Source: Porpolomopsis calyptriformis
Lineage: Eukaryota; Basidiomycota; Agaricomycetes; Agaricales; Hygrophoraceae
Assembly (NCBI GenBank): GCA_951640195.1
Contig: OX621169.1
Coordinates: 1,674,001-1,738,000 of the forward strand
Length of the DNA stretch: 64,000 bases
Reading direction: 5' to 3'
In this document: positions 24,901-41,428 of the stretch, piece by piece
Layout of the letters: each line of letters opens with the position of its first letter
How positions within the stretch are numbered: the stretch's first letter is position 1
Translations under genes and position numbers: made by a program
Notes under the pieces: generated by a model
The model's input: the letters and a program-made list of their open reading frames with translations, nothing else
Told to the model about the DNA's origin: nothing
The model's database searches: none

Positions 24901-26881
24901 TCGTCCTCCGGCTGTAGCCAACGCAAGTTACATTTCTGGAAGATGCTGGCCAGCGGAATGTCGTCACACGAATCCATCAAAAAGAGGGATTGCGGATGGG
25001 CAGTCTCTTGCAAGAGGGTTTTGGATCCGTGTGCAAGCCACTGTCCATGAAACCACTTGCGACCTTTTTTCTGAAAAAAATGGCAAATCTTGCAAAACCT
25101 GAAGGATTCCGCGAATGTGAGTGCGACATAACCAAGATTAAGAAACACAGACCATAGGCGGTTGCCCAACGCGTTTTTCGTTTGTGCACTTTTGGATATA
25201 GCATTGTTTGCACGTACACGATCTTCATCTGTGCCAGGATTGACGGTGACAACGTCACCGACCTAAGTGTGAGATTGAGCTCCCAATATACAGGAGTCAT
25301 CTGTGAATTCTCACTGAATATACCACCCCATCCACAATGACCGAGTTGTAGTATCCAACACTGTCTGCAGGTTCAACCCACTTCGTCCACATTGGGTCTT
25401 GGTGGTGAACCTTAGCATGTTTCAAAGCTTGAGCAATAATATCACTGTCGCCGTCATCGAAATCGTTCTCCTCGCTTTGACCGGCAACTCGAAGAGTGAG
25501 TTCGAAAAGGCCTTGAGCAATTCGTCCAACTCGAGGAGTTACAACAGTTGGATTCCTGTGGTGAAGAACATCTTTTTCTAGATTCACTTCTCGCGATGCC
25601 TTTGGCTTGTTGGACCTCTTGTTTCCTTGCGAGGGGAAACGGGGTTCAACATAGATGCCAGGATCATCTCCGCGGACAGTGCGAATAAGGGGTACACGAT
25701 CAAGCTTGATATTATCTTGATCCCGTAAGTCTCGAAGGGTGGACGAAATGTAGGAATTCTGAATTGGCGTTTTAAACAACAAGAGAGGGGAGAAAAAGGA
25801 TTAAAACCCACAACATCGTCGGATTGGACATCGGATTCAGTCAACGCCCGGCCAATCACCTTCATTGCGACCGCAACGTCCTCAGATGCTTCTGGGGTGA
25901 TCTCAAGGGATTCGATAAACTCCTCATAAGTCAGCCTTGGATTTTCCAAGGACTGTGTCACAATTAAATGAAGGATCCGATGCTGAATCCAAAAAAGGGA
26001 ATAGAATGGGCTGTACAGCGTCGAAGGTGTGTCAAGGATGTACCAAGCAAACTCAGTGCGAATGTAGATTTTACTATACAGTACCCAGTGAGAGAAATGT
26101 GGATGATCTAGGGTGGCAATGAAACATACCCGTCGAGGCGGCGATGTTCTTTGGAGTAATGGTGGGTATTGAACTCGATGATTTTTGATAGCTTGACCAC
26201 TTGAGCATTTTGCTCCTCGTCTGATTCCGCTGTATCAGCGTCTTCGTCGTCTTCTTCTTCACCGTCTACATCATCTACCCATGCCTCTACTATCCCAGAA
26301 CCACCATAGCTAGTCGAGGTAGTGCAGGAAAGTTGTGCCAGTGCAGCAACCGGCACAAGCTCATTCGTCGCAAAGTCGTATATCACGAAATCCTTGAAAA
26401 GGCGGACGGGCACTTCGGAGTTTGTGTCACTATCTGAGTCGTCGGACCAACTAGTCGCATCGGTCTCTCCAATAATCTGGAGGTTCTCATCTTCGATCAA
26501 CTCGTCGTCCGCAACATCATAGATGACAGGACCTACGCGAGGTTAGATTCGCAAGCACTTGAGTCAATCTTGGGGCTCACTTTGTGAATAACATGTTGGG
26601 TCGAAAGCCGGGGGATCATCCGCCAAAGGCGACGTAGCGTTCCATTGAGGTGATTTTACTGGCGTGCTTCCACGGTGTGGGTCAACGCTTGAGGTAGTTG
26701 ACTTAGCTGAAGAATCATCACTTTCATGGTCTGTCAGTGGTGGTGAATGCAGGGGTTTAATTTCAGAGCGCTGCCGCTTGTTTTTTTTGGCGGTTGAAGT
26801 AATGATAATTTCGAACTTGGGGGAGTATCTTCCCCTTTTACCCAAGGGTGGACGATGGCGAGGGATACACTTGGAAGTCAT
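21967..26881 (-). CDS. DNMT1-type DNA (cytosine-5) methyltransferase
   Basis: A multi-exon gene of about 1,200 residues. In order: a basic Ser-rich N-terminus (start MTSKCIPRHRPPL at 26881; an in-frame ATG also exists at 27025); an RFD-like replication-foci domain with VRLFKDFVIYDFATNELVPV (near 26400); a first BAH domain from VGDVVTVNPGTDEDRVRANN (near 25260); a second BAH from YHVGDFVYIKPDLHDGRYEI (near 24620); and the catalytic domain. Catalytic motifs: I, LELFSGAGGLGTGL, joined across an intron near 24090; IV, GGPPCQSFSGAN, split by an intron near 23745/23685; VI, FQLENVTGLL (near 23465); VIII, QYGAPQGRKRVIFWGA (near 23255); X, RQIGNAVPVPLSLALG (near 22060). All key residues are present. 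No CXXC finger was seen. Likely methylates CpG, maintenance-like; this is inferred. Confidence 0.93.
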
Positions 26882-27076
26882 GAGCTCAACTCGCCGGGAG
26901 ATGTCCCCACGAGTAAGTGACGGTAAATTCCTGGTTGTTCGTGCAGAATGGGCGCAACGCGGGTGAGTTGAAGTGTGACAGAATGAGTGACTTGAAATGC
27001 CATTATTTGAACAACTAAAGTTCATTTCAGGCGCCGACTACACGCTTTCGATCAACTCTTCCACGACCACCTGCCA
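26882..27076. promoter_or_regulatory. Bidirectional DNMT1-like / MCM7 promoter
   Basis: 195 bp between divergent start codons, or about 50 bp if the methyltransferase starts at 27025. It holds AACGCGGG near 26958 but no full ACGCGT. Clear MCB boxes lie downstream, in an MCM7 intron. Confidence 0.45.
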
Positions 27077-29862
<2,786 letters not shown>

Positions 29863-29987
29863 TTGCGATCTCTACATCAATATGTATTTCTAGTGCTATT
29901 TGGAAATTTGCTCCTCGACATATGGCTCCCGGTCATAAGAATTGATAAATACATGCTTGGAAAGCGGACATTATAAAACAGTTTGAA

Positions 29988-32820
29988 TTACGTGGCGTGC
30001 TCCCAGCTCCCATCACCACTGATGCTGGCAGGGCTTGCTGGACGACCTTCTACATTAGGGTGTTCAACGACAGCCAACCGCTCCTGCTCATCTGGTTCAT
30101 CTTTATACTGCGATGGTGGTGCTGATGCAGATGGCGCCTCTTCGTCATCCAGGAAACCTGAATGGAATCCGAGCCCACCAGGTGATCGATCTTGAGGATG
30201 AGCGCCCCGTAAACCAGTCTCCTCGTCGGCCTCATCGTCGTCCGAAACCTCGCCAAATGCGTCATATAACTCTTTCGTGCGAGACCCTCCAGCTGCAGGT
30301 CGACCATCTCGAGCGCTGATGGTAGTCATGGGGAGATCATCGCCGGCGGGGATGGTTGTATACTCCGACCTTTTTGCTCGAGCTCGGCGACGCCTCCAGA
30401 AGTAGATGGCAACGCCGAGACCAAACACCACTACGGCGCCAGCGGCACCGAAGAACCATTTCCGATCCGAAACCAAACGGGACATGTCAGAAAACCATCC
30501 TTCGTCGGGGGTGGGGATACTGGTTCCAGTTGGGCGTTCGAATGCGGGTTTGGTCTTTTCACCCTCCGCTGACCCGTGGTTATCTGGGAGGTGATCGGTG
30601 GGTCTAGAATGAGTTTTTGTGGTCGCGCTAGGTGTGATTGTGGAAGGGGGGACTTTGTCTGGAGGATGGGGGGGCAGTACGGTATCCATAAGCGGAATTT
30701 CATAAGGCTCGACTTTGGAAGGGTCTATAGAAGAGCCCCATAATATCATATTCCAACCGAGGAAATACCCCTCTTCGTCGTCTTTTCCTTGGTCTGAAAC
30801 TCGGATTGTCCATTCACCAACAGAATCCTCACCCCTGCCATAATTATTAGATTTCACGGGATGACTGGATACCAGAAACTCACCAATGTTTTACAGTCAT
30901 GAAAGTCCATCCCGGATATCCCGTGTCAGCCTCGTCTAATCTGCGCATACCTCCGAGGATACTCCTGATCCCGTGCGGACTCACAACTTCAACCTCGACG
31001 TCGCCCCGCTTAGTGTGTGAGATCCAAACCTTGACATTGATATGTTCCAGTGTTTCGAAATTGTTATCCTCGAGCATCTCTTGAGTAATTAGCAAAGTGC
31101 TTCGAACGCCACCAGGACCGATCTTCTCGCCGCCGTCCATATCTTCATCTTCATTCATGGTACCGTTGGCGATCTGAATGGTGGGCGTTTGAAACCACGT
31201 TTGTGGCTTTACGAGATCCCAATTCTGAGCGGCCGTGACATAAGCGAAAGCATCGATAGCCCCATAGCCATATTTGTAGCTATATGGGCGACCCAAGTGG
31301 GTGACCTCCCAATCAGGATCGTCGGAGTTGATGACCCGAGCGGACTCAACACATAAATGTTGAATATCACGCCACGTCAAGTCAGGACTTGAAAAATAAT
31401 AAGGTTGGCGGACAGAAAAAGACAATACCAAAAAACCTACCGGACTTCCAGGGCGAGAGCGAAGACACCCACAGCGTTCGGTGCCGCGGCAGAAGTTCCC
31501 CCGTGATGATAAGAGCACTTGTCGCCCCTGTCTGTGGTTACCTAGTCAATCCGTGAGCGAGTGAGCAGTAGCAAAACTGGGATGACGAACGATATGTTGT
31601 CCGCTACCTGAACTATAAGCGACAATGAGGTTAGCAGCACATGGTTCCGAATACGGAGGGTGCAAGCCCTTGTAGTCAATAGCAGATACTGTGACTGAAT
31701 AGATGCTATTGGTGTAGCCATCAAAGTTGCACTGATCACCCTTGGCTGCCCCATTGCCGCTGGCAAAGACAAATATGGATCCCTTCCCCCCTCGGCCTTC
31801 ATTTATGCCCTTCAGGACAGCCTTTTTGATAACATAATTAGGACCCTCCATGGACTTGCCGTTATCAGGTGGGCCCCAGCTGCAGCTGTAGATGGAAGTG
31901 TTTTGGAAGTCGTAATTCAGAGCCTCCGCCTCATCGGCGTCTGTTATTGGGCCTGACAGAATGCGAAGACCGGCGATCTTAGAATGATAAGCGATACCAA
32001 TACCGCACACGTCATTGCGGACGGCAGCAACCTGCCCTGCACAACGTGTACCGTGATGATCCTCGAATTTGACGGGTGTAGGCAAGTCGTTGTCGTCGTT
32101 GAAGTCATAAGATCCGTAGGCATACTGTTTCCAAGCGTTGGCAATTACGGAAGGGAAGATATTAGCGGAACATACAAAATTCTCAGCGAGATCCTTGCTG
32201 GTGTAGTCAACGCCATCGTCGACTAGGGCGGAAATGACGCCCTTCCCGGTGATATTCATCTCCCAGACACCGGTCACGTTCATCATGTGTTCTGGATACT
32301 TGTCGTTGACGAGATGCCATTGGTTAGAAAACAATGGATCTGTGATGCCTAGACGGCGAGCAACAGCACTTGAAGAGGATTGGTCGTCTGGTGGATGGAT
32401 GGGAGGTGGCGCTCGCTTGACTCGCTGACGTGGTACTTGTCGAGAAAGATATTTTACCGACGAGACAATACTCCGAGCATTGGGAGTGTCGGTCGAACGC
32501 GGTGAGAGATTGCAGTCTGATATTGATGCAGCTTGACTGCGTAGACTCTCGAATTTTTCAAGTACACGGTCAGTAGCTTGTCGTGGTGCAAGATCCGCAG
32601 TGAGCTTTTCAACCCGTACTAGCCAATGGTTAAGAAGCTGGCCTGTTTGCTCTACTACCTCCACGCCTAGGGATCTTACCACATCGTCCAGCGATGACAG
32701 ATGAGGATCGTGTTCGAGGATATAATAATCATGTGTAGAATAACGACGTTTTGCAGGCGACAGGGCGAAGACGGTAGGGTGGGCCAGTAGCACTGAAATG
32801 AGTGCCCAGGACAGCTTCAT
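29988..32820 (-). CDS. KEX2: Kexin, Golgi proprotein convertase
   Basis: A membrane-bound subtilisin-type protease that cleaves secretory precursors after dibasic sites. The signal peptide is MKLSWALISVLLAHPTVFAL. The pro-region ends in RQRVKR before APPPIHPP, a likely autoprocessing site. The catalytic triad is Asp in ALVDDGVDY, His in DHHGTRCAG and Ser in HHGGTSAAAP (near 31487); the oxyanion Asn is in PPDNGKS. A P/Homo-B domain follows, with STLLITQEMLEDNNFETLEH and GWTFMTVKHWGE. A Ser/Thr/Pro stem then leads to one membrane segment (FFGAAGAVVVFGLGVAIYFW, near 30430) and a basic stop-transfer WRRRRARAKR. The acidic cytosolic tail contains YDAF, which may serve TGN retrieval. About 850 residues. 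Confidence 0.96.
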
Positions 32821-32972
32821 TTTAGCTTAGTCTCGGGCTTGGATTTGCTGGCGTTTCGGTGTGGAGATGGGAAAGTGAAGCGAAACACAGCCACAGGTGC
32901 CTCAGTTACTGATGGATGAAAGCTAGTTACCTAGTGGCATGCTTTGACTTTCTAATGTATTGGCAAGGTGTA

Positions 32973-34624
32973 TTAAAATGCTAATGTCTCCACAATTGCG
33001 TCCAGTATGCGGATGGAATCAGGGATATAGAACTTCTCATATTGCAACGCAACGGGCGTACTGCATCCCATAGACGCTCAGCGAAACATTCGTAGATGAA
33101 GGACGGTCAGACTCACTCCCAACCTGCCACACGCTTCACAGGGGCATCCAATTTCAAAAAACACCGCTTTTGCACCTCTGCACTGATCTCTGCACCTACG
33201 CCCGCCGTTAGACCTGCCTCGTGCACAATCACCAGCCGACCCGTGCGGTTGACGCTCTCCGTGACCGTCTCAACGTCCCAAGGAAGGATTGAGCGCAAGT
33301 CGATAAGTTCAACCTTAGCGGATCGCACAGACGATGGGACATGCTGCTCAAGAGAGGGCGCGGGAGAAGAAAGCATATGGAGGGCAGTCTCACAGTGGTA
33401 TACCGGGGTTCCCCAAGTTAAAAGCGTCAAATCGGAACCAGGAATGAGGATCTCTGCTTGCCCAAGGGGTAGCTCAAAGTCATCGACAGGTACCTGTTCC
33501 ACTGATACAATGTTCATGAGATTGGAAAGGGGGTGTATTTGGTTTCGGGTCACCTGCAGAGCGATAGAGAACCTTTGGTTCCATAAATATTACTGGGTTT
33601 GGATCTCGGATTGAGCCAAGAAGCAAACCTTTGGCCTGAATAGGAGAGCGGGGGATTACGACCTGCGGAGAAAATACGAGATTTGGTCGAGTCTAATAAA
33701 ATAAAGCGCGATACCTTGAGCCCTGAAGCGCCCATGAAAAACCCTTCGGGGCTTTGAGAATGGTACAGGCCGCCGTGTCCAACAGACATAGTTGGTGTTC
33801 GAATCGTAAGGCCTCCAACATTGAACTGCCCACCGGAACGATAACGGATCTTGGCGGCCTCGTTGACGAGCTAGCAATAATATTACAGATGACAATTCAT
33901 ATATTCTGCTGAAAATTACCTGGTCGAAGGCTGGGAAGATATAGTCTGCGAACTGGATTTCAGCAATTGCTGTGTGCCCCATCATGGCGAGACCAATGCC
34001 AAAGCCAGCGATGCCTTGCTCAGTCAATGGTGTATTGAACACTCGCTCGCGGCCTGATCAGGTCATTTTAACGCATCTGAGGTATTCAGCGAAAGGAAAG
34101 AGCTAACCAAACTCTTCTGCGAGTCCCTAATTTCAAAGAGGTGAACTATGCGTATGGGAAGATGGCGAGGATACCCACCATAGTACATCTGAAAACGCCA
34201 CCGAATGCGACGTCCTCTCCGAACACGACGGCATTATCGTCCTTCGTGAGCGCAATACTGGAAAACGCATATCGTCAGGGGTCGAATATCACTGGGGACG
34301 AACATACCTCATTGCATCTCTCACAGCCTGGTAGGTGTTCATCTTCCGCGTTTCTCGACCTCCGAACATGTTCCTGGCAAGCCCGGTATCAACTTCATCG
34401 ATCCACTTTAGTCCAGGGGTTCGGATGGCAGCATCGCGAGTTGTCCGAAGAATCTTGGAGGTAGCAATAGATGGTAAATGACCGCCAGCTGGTGGTGGCT
34501 CGACCTTGGTTGACTGCCAACGTCGAGCAGGCTGAATGAGCATCAGCCTTCTTCCGTGCTCGAAATGATTTATCGTTCTCCTTGCTAATGCTCGAGTAGC
34601 AAGCTTACCAGAAGAATCGAGCAT
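32973..34624 (-). CDS. BCKDHB: 2-oxoisovalerate dehydrogenase E1-beta, mitochondrial
   Basis: The beta subunit of the branched-chain alpha-ketoacid dehydrogenase, which decarboxylates the keto acids of Leu, Ile and Val. The first ~50 residues are basic and Arg-rich without acid, with RRWQS, as in a mitochondrial presequence. Conserved stretches: [83 protein letters not shown] and [18 protein letters not shown]. The final exon, after VAGWDTP, gives [16 protein letters not shown] and ends at 32973. PDH E1-beta is less likely given the C-terminal sequence. It shares a 207-bp divergent promoter region with creC. Confidence 0.93.
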
Positions 34625-34831
34625 GAAGAGTCCTGTTATGATCCGTGCAGGAGTAAAGCTTGCATAATGTCAGGTGAGGGTATGCCTGAAGTGGTTTGAC
34701 CTTGTTCTGTTCAACGTATCCTTGGGTTGGCTGATTGATCTTGCCCCATGCCATCAGTGGGTTATCGGTAAATCCAAGGTTATCTTGGCAAACCGTCTCG
34801 GCGTTGACATTCTTTACTCCCTTCAGTCAGG

Positions 34832-37071
34832 ATGGAAAACGAATCCACCTTCGTTGCACCGGAAGGCGTGTATTCTGTCACAGAAGAGCATAGACCAAAC
34901 TTCACACAGACTCCATATTCAACCAACGTCCCTTTTTTATACCCCACCCGTCTGTCCTATATTGCCGTCCGGTTCCCCGCAACAAAACACCCAAGTGCAC
35001 CGGGTTTCGCTCAACTGCTTGGCGGAAATAAGGAGCCCAAGAAAGAGACTCGTTCAAAAGAACGGGAAGATGGCGCTAGTTTGTCCAGCAGCGACACCCT
35101 CGACGAGAGTTACCTCCCCGAAGCGACCCCAGATGGTGCTCCTGCTACCCCATCATTAGCCAGTGAACCACACACTCTGTTCTCTCACCCAACTTCCGCT
35201 GGTAAAAAGAAGTCGCGCCCCAAACACAGCATTCGTACTACCTCCTCAACGTTCGTCACTCGGATGCAATCTGCCGAAGGGTTAACAAAGTTACTTCAAT
35301 CCAAGCAAGGGGAGATCACTTTTTGGTTTTATAATGTCGCCAAAAGTTTCTTTTGGGTTGAAGTAGGCTCAAGGTCAAGGGTGAGTTTCGAGCCATCGCA
35401 GACATGTATAACGCCATATTTGATCACAGGAGCCCCTCGCAAGGATCACATTTTCCGCGTACCCGACGTGTCATGACGTGAACTGCTCCACGGCATCACC
35501 TGAGCACTTGGATGTTGTGATCGGCTTTCACACTGGGGATTTGATATGGCTGGGTAAGTCGTCAAGATGCGAACTATTGTCACTACTCCAATACCTTGTT
35601 CAGATCCAATATCCTCCCGTTACGCGCGACTGAATAAGCAGGCACGTTCTCTCGAACAAGTGTTCCCACAGATGTTTATCGGTATTTAGGGATCCATATC
35701 AAATTCGCCGTGTACTGCCGTTCGGTGGGTTCCATCCTCGTCCACCCTCTTTCTGGTATCCCATGCAGATGGTACCATCATTGTATACGATAAAGAACGC
35801 GACGATGGTTCCTTCGTTCCTCATGACCCGAACTCGTTTGTCCCTCTCACTTCGGTAGAAAACCACAGCGCTCTTCCTTCGCCGCAGGATCCTTCTCAGG
35901 GAGAATGGAATCCGTTAGACAGCATATTCGTTACGATGCCACCTTGGCATCCTGTTACCTCAGTCAGTGGTGTGAATGGCTCTGGAAGACTGGACAAGGA
36001 GAAGGCGGCGAAGAATCCCGTCAGCCATTGGAGAGTATCTCGCAGAAGTGTCGTTGGTCAGCGTTTCCATCTTACGATTTGAGAGTTCTATTTATCACTC
36101 ATGATCAGATTTTGTATTTTCACCGGACGTGAAATATGTAGCTGCAATATCAGAAGACGGTTGTTTGAGGGTGATAGATGCTTTAGCGGAGCGGTATGCC
36201 ATCCTTTACCTTTCTATTTCACCCTAAACTCGGGAATTGACCCAGACTGGTCAACTGTTACGCTTCGTATTTTGGCTCACTAACATGTGTTGCCTGGTCT
36301 CCAGATGGTCGATTTATACTGGTAAACGAGGTTCATACACCTGTATTTTTATTAATAGTTTTTTCAGACTGGCGGACAAGACGACTTGCTTACAATTTTT
36401 TCGCCTTGGGAACAGCGTGTTGTCGCGCGGTGTCAAGGACACTCTTCATTTGTTTCTGCGGTTGCATTTGACGAGCCGCGTTGCGACGGTCGAACGTATC
36501 GATTCGGGAGCGTTGGAGAAGATAATAAACTAGTTCTGGTCAGTTCCCCTGTAGTTCTTCTTTCCTCGCACACTCAAGTTTGCGATCAAAGTGGGACTTT
36601 TCAAGCGGTGCTCTTCATCGTCCAAAATCACAAGTGAGCCCATTGAAGCGCATGATCCAACCGTTTCTCAGCCATGATTCCAATTATCAAGGCCGTGCAT
36701 CATCAACGAATGTCAATGTCGTCAACAATATCTCTAGCTCGGCGTGATCGTCCAGCATCGTGCTTGCCCTCCGCCCCCACCGGAGTAGACAGCAGTCCCT
36801 TGCCACGCTACCGTCCGGCTCCTGCCCGCAACGAAATCGCTGTTGTTCAGCCGGTATTGGTCCGTCCAGCAACAACGCACCCTTTTCTCAGTTCTGAATG
36901 CCATTGTTATAGATCAAGCAAATCGATGGCGACCTCCTGTCAGCGATCGCTTTTCTTCCTCGGGCTCTCTTAACGGCGACGAAGACTGGTCACGTCAAGC
37001 TGTGGGTTCGACCATTGGCATTGCGGGCGCGACAACCAAAGAATGGTCGTACCCCGCTTGTACCAGAGTGA
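34832..37071 (+). CDS. creC: WD40 protein of the CreC/WDR20 family
   Basis: A WD-repeat protein that in Aspergillus partners the deubiquitinase CreB in carbon catabolite repression; human WDR20 partners USP12/46. The N-terminus is disordered. The core shows [91 protein letters not shown] and [20 protein letters not shown] followed by [13 protein letters not shown] repeat near the end ([16 protein letters not shown]) precedes the stop at 37071. Six or more introns. Deubiquitinase partnership in this organism is inferred from the family. Confidence 0.88.
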
Positions 37072-37279
37072 CCAAATAATCTTAGAGTTGCGGGATACTA
37101 GTGTGATGGCTTAGTCTTGGAATATCACATAAATTAGAAGTTTGGATAGTGTGCTGACCATAGTTATACGTAGTCACGTATGATACCGGATAAGTTTACT
37201 CCAACTTCACTGCAGCATAAGTGCCCCACACGTAAAGGGACATCTATTTCTGCGAATCTGCTGATACTCCCCAGACGGC

Positions 37280-37844
37280 TCATGCATCTGACAGCTCCTC
37301 TTCTGAGCCACTGTCTTCGTCGGGGTCATCAGTCTCTACAGTAGTATCAACGGCGTCGTCATCTAGATCCTCCATGCTCGCATCGAGATCGGGGCCGGAG
37401 TCATTCTCTCCATCATCCATGATGGAAGGAGGCCCACCCGAGCGCCCTGAGTCCGAGTCATCAGACTCATCGGCCTATTTGGGAGAAGCACTGTGAGACA
37501 TCAGGGCAAGCTGAGTGGTCTACTTACATCGTTCTTCTCCTGTTGTTGTGTGAACAACCGCCCGATCGGTATAGAAGAGTCGTACCCTTTGATACGAATC
37601 GACATGTTCTGACCAACACTCAATCTTCGAGTTGAGGGTGATTGACTATGTCACTGACAATATCTTCGACCTCGTTCTCCTCATCACTGAGGTCATCCAT
37701 CTCGCGTTGCAGGTCGCGTCGCGAATTCAAGTGACCATAAATGCGGCGGGTTGGTAATGGCGTCGGATGTGGCTGTGGAGGCTTTGGGAGCAAGCGAGGG
37801 AAGACTGGTGGGCGTGGAAGTACGGTAGGTGATACGACTGACAT
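37280..37844 (-). CDS. Small acidic protein, possible APC15/Mnd2-like APC/C subunit
   Basis: Two or three exons. The N-terminus is MSVVSPTVLPRPPVFPRLLP, then a helical LQREMDDLSDEENEVEDI. An intron (GTCAGTGACATAG...GGTCAG) leads to NMSIRIKGYDSSIPIGRLFT. After another intron the tail is very acidic and ends SGSEEELSDA. The SxxxPR start, the middle (V/I)PIG motif and the acidic tail resemble the layout of APC15, a small anaphase-promoting-complex subunit. The match is weak and short, so the call is tentative. If wrong, it is a fungal acidic protein of unknown role. Confidence 0.35.
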
Positions 37845-37929
37845 TTTAGAATCAATGAAGGTGTGTAGTGGGCGAGCAAGTGTGACCTAGTGCTGTCACA
37901 TGCCGACGTCACAACTTTTGAAATACATT

Positions 37930-40305
37930 TCATGATTCTTTATACAGGAAGGTCCACAAAGCCTCTGGATCCTGATGGTTGTGGTGTACCACAGTCATCA
38001 ACCACCGTTCATCTCGCACGGCTTCCAGTAGTTTTCGCTCTGGAGATCCGGGCCTGTAAGCCGAAGCCCATTCGGACCATATTGAGAAAGCTTCGTCCTG
38101 TCGGCAAACGAGTCTGTTAGAAAGCTGCAAACGGGTCAACGGAAAAAATGCAGGGCTGACCTTCCAAGACAGGAATGACTCTTGTTCGATGATAGTGGAA
38201 CAGACTATTTCTTGCCCAGGGAATACTCCCCAGGTCACTGCGTTTTTGACCTCGCCAGTTACATTACTTTGGAACTCACCCTGAGGACATGACCACGCAG
38301 CTGCAGAGAAGATATTTTCCAGAAAGTGGGAAAAAACTCACTCACCCGGTAGTTTCCAGCATAATAATGCATCCACCCATTCCCTTCCGCCTCAATCTTG
38401 TTCTTAATCTTCTCTACGTCCTTGTTCTCTACGAAGAACTCCACGAATGCCTTTTGATATACATAGCCAGACAACGGGCCCCACCCCACCGCTTTATCCG
38501 ATGAACTAGCACCGTCAACGGCAGGTTGAGAGCCAACTGTCCACCACCCTACACCAGTCAATCGTTCAAGATGAGGAAGAATCATTAGCGATTCGGACGA
38601 CAGTGGCATAGGGGAGAAGGGAGTGGTGGCTAAATCCGAGCGAAGGTATCGGAGGAAAATTCGGGTAAGGTCTTGTATTGTTGTAGGGTTGCCCCACTTG
38701 GAAAGCGCCTTGTTACCCTAGGTAAAGATGATCCACCATCACGGGGGATATCCAGGAAGCGGAGACATACAAGAATACTTGGCCCACCCCAAGGTCCCTC
38801 GATGCCGAACGCGGGGCTGGTGAAGTCGCCGAAACGTCCATTTGGGAAGTCATCCCAAGTTGCAGCGTTAGTCCATTCTCCGAGGCCATCAGCATTAGTG
38901 ACCGGCTGGTTGGTTAATGAGCGGGTGGCCGTGTCTGCAGCCGTACTTGGCGTTATGACGAGGCTGGATTGAGGCGGAGGTGCGTGAATGATAGGTCCAG
39001 GTGTCTCCTTCAGGTTCATGGCAGGGTTTAAGGATGATATAGTCAATTATAGGGACAACTTACTGCAATGAGTTGATTTTGCACGCGCGGCGATGATGCA
39101 GTCCATCGCAGAGACTCGAGTATACGTTGGACGCTCTTTTCTAGATTCAAGGTGCAAAAATGGACGCCTTTGATGCCGCCTTCAGCTGTTAGCCTACGAA
39201 TCATCTCGACAGCCAGAGTAACACCAAAATCCTTAACCATTTGATCGTCGTGCTAAGCTATTGAATGAATGGGCGGCCAAATGGCAGACAAGCGAGTGAA
39301 TAACTCACACAGATCGGTTCAAGAACGGATAGAAGGGATGGAGGGACGTATGTACCGCAAAGCTTGGTTAATCGAAGGAAGGAAGAATATGTTTGTATTG
39401 GCATGATACCGGGGATAATGGGGACGCTGATACCTGGGCTAGTGAGGCAACCGTGCTAATCTTGACGTGCAAGCTCGCTGACCTTTCTGTCTGACTTTTT
39501 TTATCCACCTAAGAAAACCGTCAACATCATAAAACAATTGTGTAATGATGAAGTCTGCTCCGGCGTCGACCTTGGCTTTCAAGTGAGCGATTTCCTCATC
39601 TTCGTCAGTAGAACTAAGAGCATGTCCATCCGGGTAGGCTGAAAACGGACATGAGATTGTGTGGACGACAAGGAAAACTAAAGAGGTAACCTGCCACGCC
39701 AATGCAAAACTTGGAAGAAAACTTGGGGGAGGAACGGATGTACGATACTAGGTCTGCCCCGTGGGTAAAACGCGGGTCAGTTGGAATCCAATATTCTTCC
39801 CCTCTTGGAGGATCTACACAGTATAATTATATCCAATCGGTTTGCTAATGTATGAAGCCGCACACACCTCCTCGCAACGCGAGTATATTTTGAACACCAC
39901 ATTCTGCTGCTGCCTGAGTAGGCCACGTTATTACGGAGATCGAGAAGCGATTTAGGATGAATGATACCGTTAAAGCGTCATCCACCATACCCTGCTTCAT
40001 ATTGGTACAAGTCAAATGCAAGATTGTTTCGATGCCATATCCGGCCTGGGTCAGCGACGCAAGTTCAAGACTGCGATCTTTGGTTGAACCCCCGGCTCCC
40101 CATGAAATACTGACCGCAAGAGGGTTCAGTGCAGAAAGTCGGGAAATCCGAGAGGTTAAGTTCTCGAAACCCTGGGTGCCCGTAAGCTACGATGTCCATG
40201 TGAGGAACAAACTAGAAATACCTGATCTGTCTTGGGAGGGAAGAATTCAAATGTGTAAAAAGGGCGCGAGGATTCATACGTAGCTATCTTATCGGACAAC
40301 TTCAT
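37930..40305 (-). CDS. Methylenetetrahydrofolate reductase
   Basis: Reduces 5,10-methylene-THF to 5-methyl-THF for methionine synthesis. The start MKLSDKIATYESSRPFYTFE leads directly into the catalytic motif EFFPPKTD, whose Glu is the active-site acid. Further exons give the barrel, including AHLKAKVDAGADFIITQLFY (near 39560) and a segment with GVHFCTLNLE. The C-terminal regulatory half contains WTNAATWDDFPNGRFGDFTS, GVGWWTVGSQPAVDG, GWGPLSGYVYQKAFVEFF and NAVTWGVFPGQEIV. Both halves are complete, giving about 620 residues as in eukaryotic MTHFRs. The stop is at 37930. The gene is the homologue of yeast MET12/MET13; which one cannot be told. Confidence 0.93.
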
Positions 40306-40389
40306 GATGCTTGTGGTGTGACCGTTCAAGGACAAGATCGCTCGTCCCGAATTCCCTTTCTTAGACGAGCGAACTGACATACCATCGTT
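40306..40389. promoter_or_regulatory. 84-bp bidirectional promoter with a 9-bp dyad
   Basis: The whole gap between the MTHFR and RAB6 start codons is 84 bp. It contains TCGCTCGTC at 40338-40346 and its exact complement GACGAGCGA at 40364-40372, 17 bp apart. This could be a binding dyad; no factor is known to me. Confidence 0.45.
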
Positions 40390-41312
<923 letters not shown>

Positions 41313-41428
41313 TTCACCTTGAATTATGAGATGTGGCCTGGCCATTTGCCAGTCTTATAACTGTATTGAGATGCACGCCTGGATGCTACAAATTTAATTC
41401 GTGTACATAATTGCTGTGAACTGTAATG

